From positions 64,001-92,900 of the forward strand of contig NW_026729183.1 in the NCBI RefSeq assembly GCF_030272615.1: 28,900 nt of DNA, written 5' to 3'. The translations under genes were made by a program, and so were the position numbers. The DNA comes from Cryptomeria japonica. Its lineage: Eukaryota; Streptophyta; Pinopsida; Cupressales; Cupressaceae. The notes under the pieces were generated by a model. It was not told the DNA's origin. It searched no databases and worked only from the letters and a program-made list of their open reading frames with translations. Of this stretch, positions 28,812 to 28,900 are shown in pieces; position 1 is the first letter of the stretch; every line of letters starts with the position of its first letter.

Positions 28812-28900
28812 AAGTCTCCAAAAAGCCCTGCACTGCCCTGTTTTTGGGTTTTTGACCTGCAAATCAACTCAAAAGCACTCAAAGACACAGTTAAAGGGTT

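Larger units (their letters stand above)
6377..28900 (-). mobile_element. Large Ty3/gypsy Tat-lineage element with antisense PMD gene
   Basis: Read leftwards, this holds a leader (28900-26881), gag-pro-pol (26880-18685), a spacer, an antisense PMD gene (10247-8590), a polypurine tract and the 3' LTR. The 5' LTR is outside the window. The copia element at 11715-18355 is a later insertion. Without it the visible part is about 15.9 kb, so the whole element would be very large, in the range of Ogre-like Tat elements. Membership in Tat rests on the dual RNase H, the TGTAGACACC LTR start, the AGAGGGGCAAAA polypurine tract and the CxxH-type gag zinc motif. There is no chromodomain. I see no separate ORF1 upstream of gag as in Ogre, but the far upstream part is not visible. 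Confidence 0.85.
26881..28900 (-). other. Leader of the - Tat element (5' LTR beyond the window)
   Basis: About 2 kb with no supported gene. It contains CAAAAGGACA-rich low-complexity sequence (27060-27190), a direct repeat GTCACGCAAGC (27998 and 28050), the block shared with the + Tat leader (28185-28248) and a phrase array at 28718-28811. No TGTAGACACC LTR start or primer site is seen up to 28900, so the 5' LTR is further right. Confidence 0.6.

Overview
The window looks like intergenic DNA from a large, repeat-rich plant nuclear genome. It holds retrotransposons of typically plant families (a plant-type LINE, two Ty3/gypsy elements of the Tat lineage with dual RNase H, and a Ty1/copia element with an initiator-Met-tRNA primer site). 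I see no host gene, rRNA, tRNA, CRISPR or bacterial-type operon. A seed plant is most likely and a gymnosperm is possible, but the sequence alone does not settle this.

Layout. (1) 1-1958 (+): a decayed LINE ORF2 with the endonuclease end and reverse transcriptase. (2) 1959 to about 6376 (+): a Tat-type gypsy element cut into that LINE, with 5' LTR 1959-2934, a primer-site-like stretch, a 2 kb leader with TCGTACGA palindromes, and a gag pseudogene from 5013 that stops at about 6376. (3) About 6377 to beyond 28900 (-): a second, much larger Tat-type element. Its 3' LTR is at about 6377-7789 (-), the polypurine tract at about 7790-7806, a plant mobile domain (PMD) gene runs in ANTISENSE at 8590-10247 (+), a spacer follows, then one long gag-pro-pol reading frame at 18685-26880 (-) and a leader up to the window end. 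Its 5' LTR lies outside. (4) 11715-18355 (-): a structurally complete Ty1/copia element (two 661-bp LTRs, ATGTT target duplication, primer site, polypurine tract) inserted in the spacer between pol and the PMD gene.

Insertion order, from nesting: LINE, then + Tat, then - Tat, then copia. The right-hand junctions of the two Tat elements are outside the window, so the middle steps are inferred.

The most interesting unit is the - Tat element. It has two converging transcription units: gag-pro-pol leftwards and a PMD gene rightwards. The PMD gene has its own TATA-like box and is preceded by the same 20-22 bp phrase array that precedes gag. The second striking signal is the mode of decay. The 8.2 kb gag-pro-pol frame has 16 internal stops and no net frameshift, and every stop is a TGA, TAG or TAA sitting where CGA, CAG or CAA fits, as expected from deamination of methylated cytosines. 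All products described are inferred to be inactive.
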